Source: Herbaspirillum sp. RTI4 (lineage in GTDB: Bacteria > Pseudomonadota > Gammaproteobacteria > Burkholderiales > Burkholderiaceae_D). Taken from it: 64,000 nt of DNA. The stretch lies in the NCBI RefSeq assembly GCF_034313965.1, contig NZ_JAVIWQ010000002.1, positions 186,001 through 250,000 of the forward strand, given 5' to 3'. How positions within the stretch are numbered: position 1 is the first letter of the stretch; each line of letters opens with the position of its first letter. Of the stretch, positions 62,374-64,000 are shown in pieces. The notes beneath the pieces are model-generated. The model was not told the DNA's origin. It was given only the letters and a program-made list of their open reading frames with translations, and did not search any database. The position numbers and the translations under genes were made by a program.

Positions 62374-64000
62374 TTACGCCTTGCTATTGCCTGCTTCCAT
62401 TTTCTTCGTAATCACCCATTGCTGTGTGATCGACAGGACGTTGTTGACGACCCAGTACAGCACCAGACCCGAAGGGAAGAAGAAGAACATGACCGAGAAA
62501 ATAATCGGCATGAACATCATCACCTTGGCTTGCATTGGATCTGGTGGTTTTGGATTGAGCTTGGTCTGGATGAACATCGAGACGGCCATCAATACCGGCA
62601 GAATGTAGAACGGATCGGGTGCGGCCAGATCGTGAATCCAGCCTATCCATGGGGCGTTGCGCATTTCAACACTGGCCAGCAGTACCCAGTACAGGGAAAT
62701 GAACACCGGAATCTGCACCACGATAGGCAGACAACCGCCCAGTGGGTTGATCTTTTCGGTTTTGTACAGCGCCATCATTTCCTGATTCATCTTGGCTGGC
62801 TCACCCTTATTGCGCTCGCGGATCGCGGTCATCTTGGGTGTGACGGCCTTCATCTTGGCCATGCTGCGATAGCTGGCGGCCGACAGGGGAAAAAAGATCA
62901 GCTTGATGAGCATGGTCAGCAGGATGATGGTCCAGCCCCAGTTGCCGACGATGGCATGGATATGCACCATGAGCCAGAAAATCGGCTTGGCGATGATGGT
63001 CAGCCAGCCATAGTCCTTGACCAGTTCCAGGCCAGGGGACGTTTTTTCCAGAATGGTGGATTCCTGCGGGCCGGAATATAAACGGGCGTCCATCGTCACC
63101 GATGCACCCGGAGCGATAGCGCCCAGCGGGATGACGCTGGCAACTGCGTACAGATTAGGACCAACTTTTTCGGTGCGGATGTCGCGCTCGACCTTGTCGG
63201 CAGGGATGAAGGCGGAAACAAAGTAATGCTGTACCAGCGCCACCCACCCGTTGTCGGCTTTGTTGGCGTGCTCGGCTTTACCTTCTTCGATTTTTTCAAA
63301 CGTCATCTTCTGGAATTTTTGCGCGTCGGTATAGACGGCAGGTCCGGTGAAGGTGCTGTAGAAATGCGATTCGCCGCCCGGCTTGTTACCGTCGCGCACC
63401 AGTTGCAGGTACAGCGAAGGAGTAATCGCAGCAGCACTGGCGTTGGTCACCGTGTGCTTGACGTCGATGGTGTAGTCGTCACGTTTGAAGGTGAAGGTCT
63501 TGGTCAGCTTGACGCCGTTTTGCTCGGCTTGCAGCACCAGTTGCACCTGGTTGCCGCCATCAAGTGTGCGTGTGCCGGGCAGAGCGACAAAGCCGGTTTT
63601 ATGATTCGGATACGGACCGCCGATCAGGCCGGTCTCTGCCAGATAGGTATGGCCGGCGCTGGAATCGAACAACACGAGATTTTTAGTCGGGTCTACGGTA
63701 TCGCGATGCTTGAGCAGTTCCAGCCGCTTCAGTTCGCCACCGACGGTGCTGATCTCGGCTTTCACCACATCGGTGGTGATGGTGATGGTTTCACTTTTGA
63801 AGGGTGCGTTGGCAGCAGCGACGCCAGCCAATGCAGTGCTGGCAGCGCCGGCGGGAGAGACTGAAGGCACGGCAGTTTGACCTGGCGCGGCCGGTGCGGC
63901 TGGCGCGGCCGGTGCGGCTGGCGCAGCGACTGGCTGGGTTTGCTCGGCTGCGCCGGGAAAGAACATCGAAGGCTTGCCGTTGTGACGCATCCAGCCATCC
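62374..64000 (-). CDS. yidC: Membrane protein insertase YidC, N-terminus cut off by window edge
   Basis: The frame runs off the right edge. At the edge it reads [16 protein letters not shown], the sequence just after the first transmembrane helix of YidC, so only about 20 residues are missing. A Pro-Ala linker, the large periplasmic domain ([15 protein letters not shown] to [14 protein letters not shown]) and the conserved membrane region with the hydrophilic groove Arg in [35 protein letters not shown] and [20 protein letters not shown] follow. YidC inserts membrane proteins alone or with Sec. Confidence 0.97.
   Translation of the reverse strand, partial: DGWMRHNGKPSMFFPGAAEQTQPVAAPAAPAAPAAPAAPGQTAVPSVSPAGAASTALAGVAAANAPFKSETITITTDVVKAEISTVGGELKRLELLKHRDTVDPTKNLVLFDSSAGHTYLAETGLIGGPYPNHKTGFVALPGTRTLDGGNQVQLVLQAEQNGVKLTKTFTFKRDDYTIDVKHTVTNASAAAITPSLYLQLVRDGNKPGGESHFYSTFTGPAVYTDAQKFQKMTFEKIEEGKAEHANKADNGWVALVQHYFVSAFIPADKVERDIRTEKVGPNLYAVASVIPLGAIAPGASVTMDARLYSGPQESTILEKTSPGLELVKDYGWLTIIAKPIFWLMVHIHAIVGNWGWTIILLTMLIKLIFFPLSAASYRSMAKMKAVTPKMTAIRERNKGEPAKMNQEMMALYKTEKINPLGGCLPIVVQIPVFISLYWVLLASVEMRNAPWIGWIHDLAAPDPFYILPVLMAVSMFIQTKLNPKPPDPMQAKVMMFMPIIFSVMFFFFPSGLVLYWVVNNVLSITQQWVITKKMEAGNSKA

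Overview
The window reads as chromosome of a mid-GC betaproteobacterium, most likely Burkholderiales, family Oxalobacteraceae (Herminiimonas, Collimonas or Janthinobacterium-like). The basis is the style of the proteins (a fused indolepyruvate oxidoreductase, a Gram-negative porin of the betaproteobacterial type, GTP-dependent PEP carboxykinase, a biotin ligase without its repressor domain) and the gene order. The species call is inference. The right end carries mnmE followed by yidC, which in most bacteria lie next to rnpA, rpmH and dnaA, so the window probably ends close to the replication origin.

Left part (1-22 kb) is mainly housekeeping. It holds a truncated indolepyruvate oxidoreductase and phenylalanine hydroxylase (aromatic amino acid breakdown); an acetyltransferase with the CCA-adding enzyme, whose HD motif is degenerate; a glutathione transferase; a lytic transglycosylase; and a one-carbon/methyl cycle block (5-formyl-THF cyclo-ligase, metF, ahcY under an SAH riboswitch, metK). 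Then come a lipid A acyltransferase, dapF, a Sel1-repeat protein, a porin, DUF484 with xerC, a Fur-family regulator, a HAD nucleotidase and a TraB/GumN protein.

The accessory island (22.3-35.9 kb) is the most interesting part. Four co-directed minus-strand genes form a two-partner secretion system with its own cytoplasmic glycosylation machinery. In transcription order they are an HMW1C-type N-glycosyltransferase; a large methyltransferase-TPR-glycosyltransferase fusion; an IS30-family element inserted between the second and third genes; a TpsB outer-membrane transporter; and a 2019-residue TpsA exoprotein that is extremely rich in Asn-x-Ser/Thr sites and built from long tandem repeats. Upstream, in very AT-rich DNA, lie seven tandem copies of a 15-bp unit that could tune or switch expression, as the tandem repeats before Haemophilus hmw genes do. 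The likely workflow is that the exoprotein is glycosylated in the cytoplasm, exported by Sec through its extended signal peptide, and threaded through TpsB to the surface.

Right part (36-64 kb) is again mostly core: argB; a SPOR protein; coaX and birA; VanZ; a 2Fe-2S ferredoxin; an alpha/beta hydrolase; dacC; pckG; a hydroxyacid dehydrogenase; a large double-sensor CheW protein; a one-domain asparaginase; Rep helicase; a flavoprotein with slyX; dinB; a CobW GTPase; rdgC; tRNA-Asp; a nitroreductase; mnmE; and the start-truncated yidC. Between rdgC and tRNA-Asp lies a small scar: a HicB antitoxin remnant and a duplicated 3' end of the tRNA with its terminator, which looks like the trace of an integrated or deleted element.
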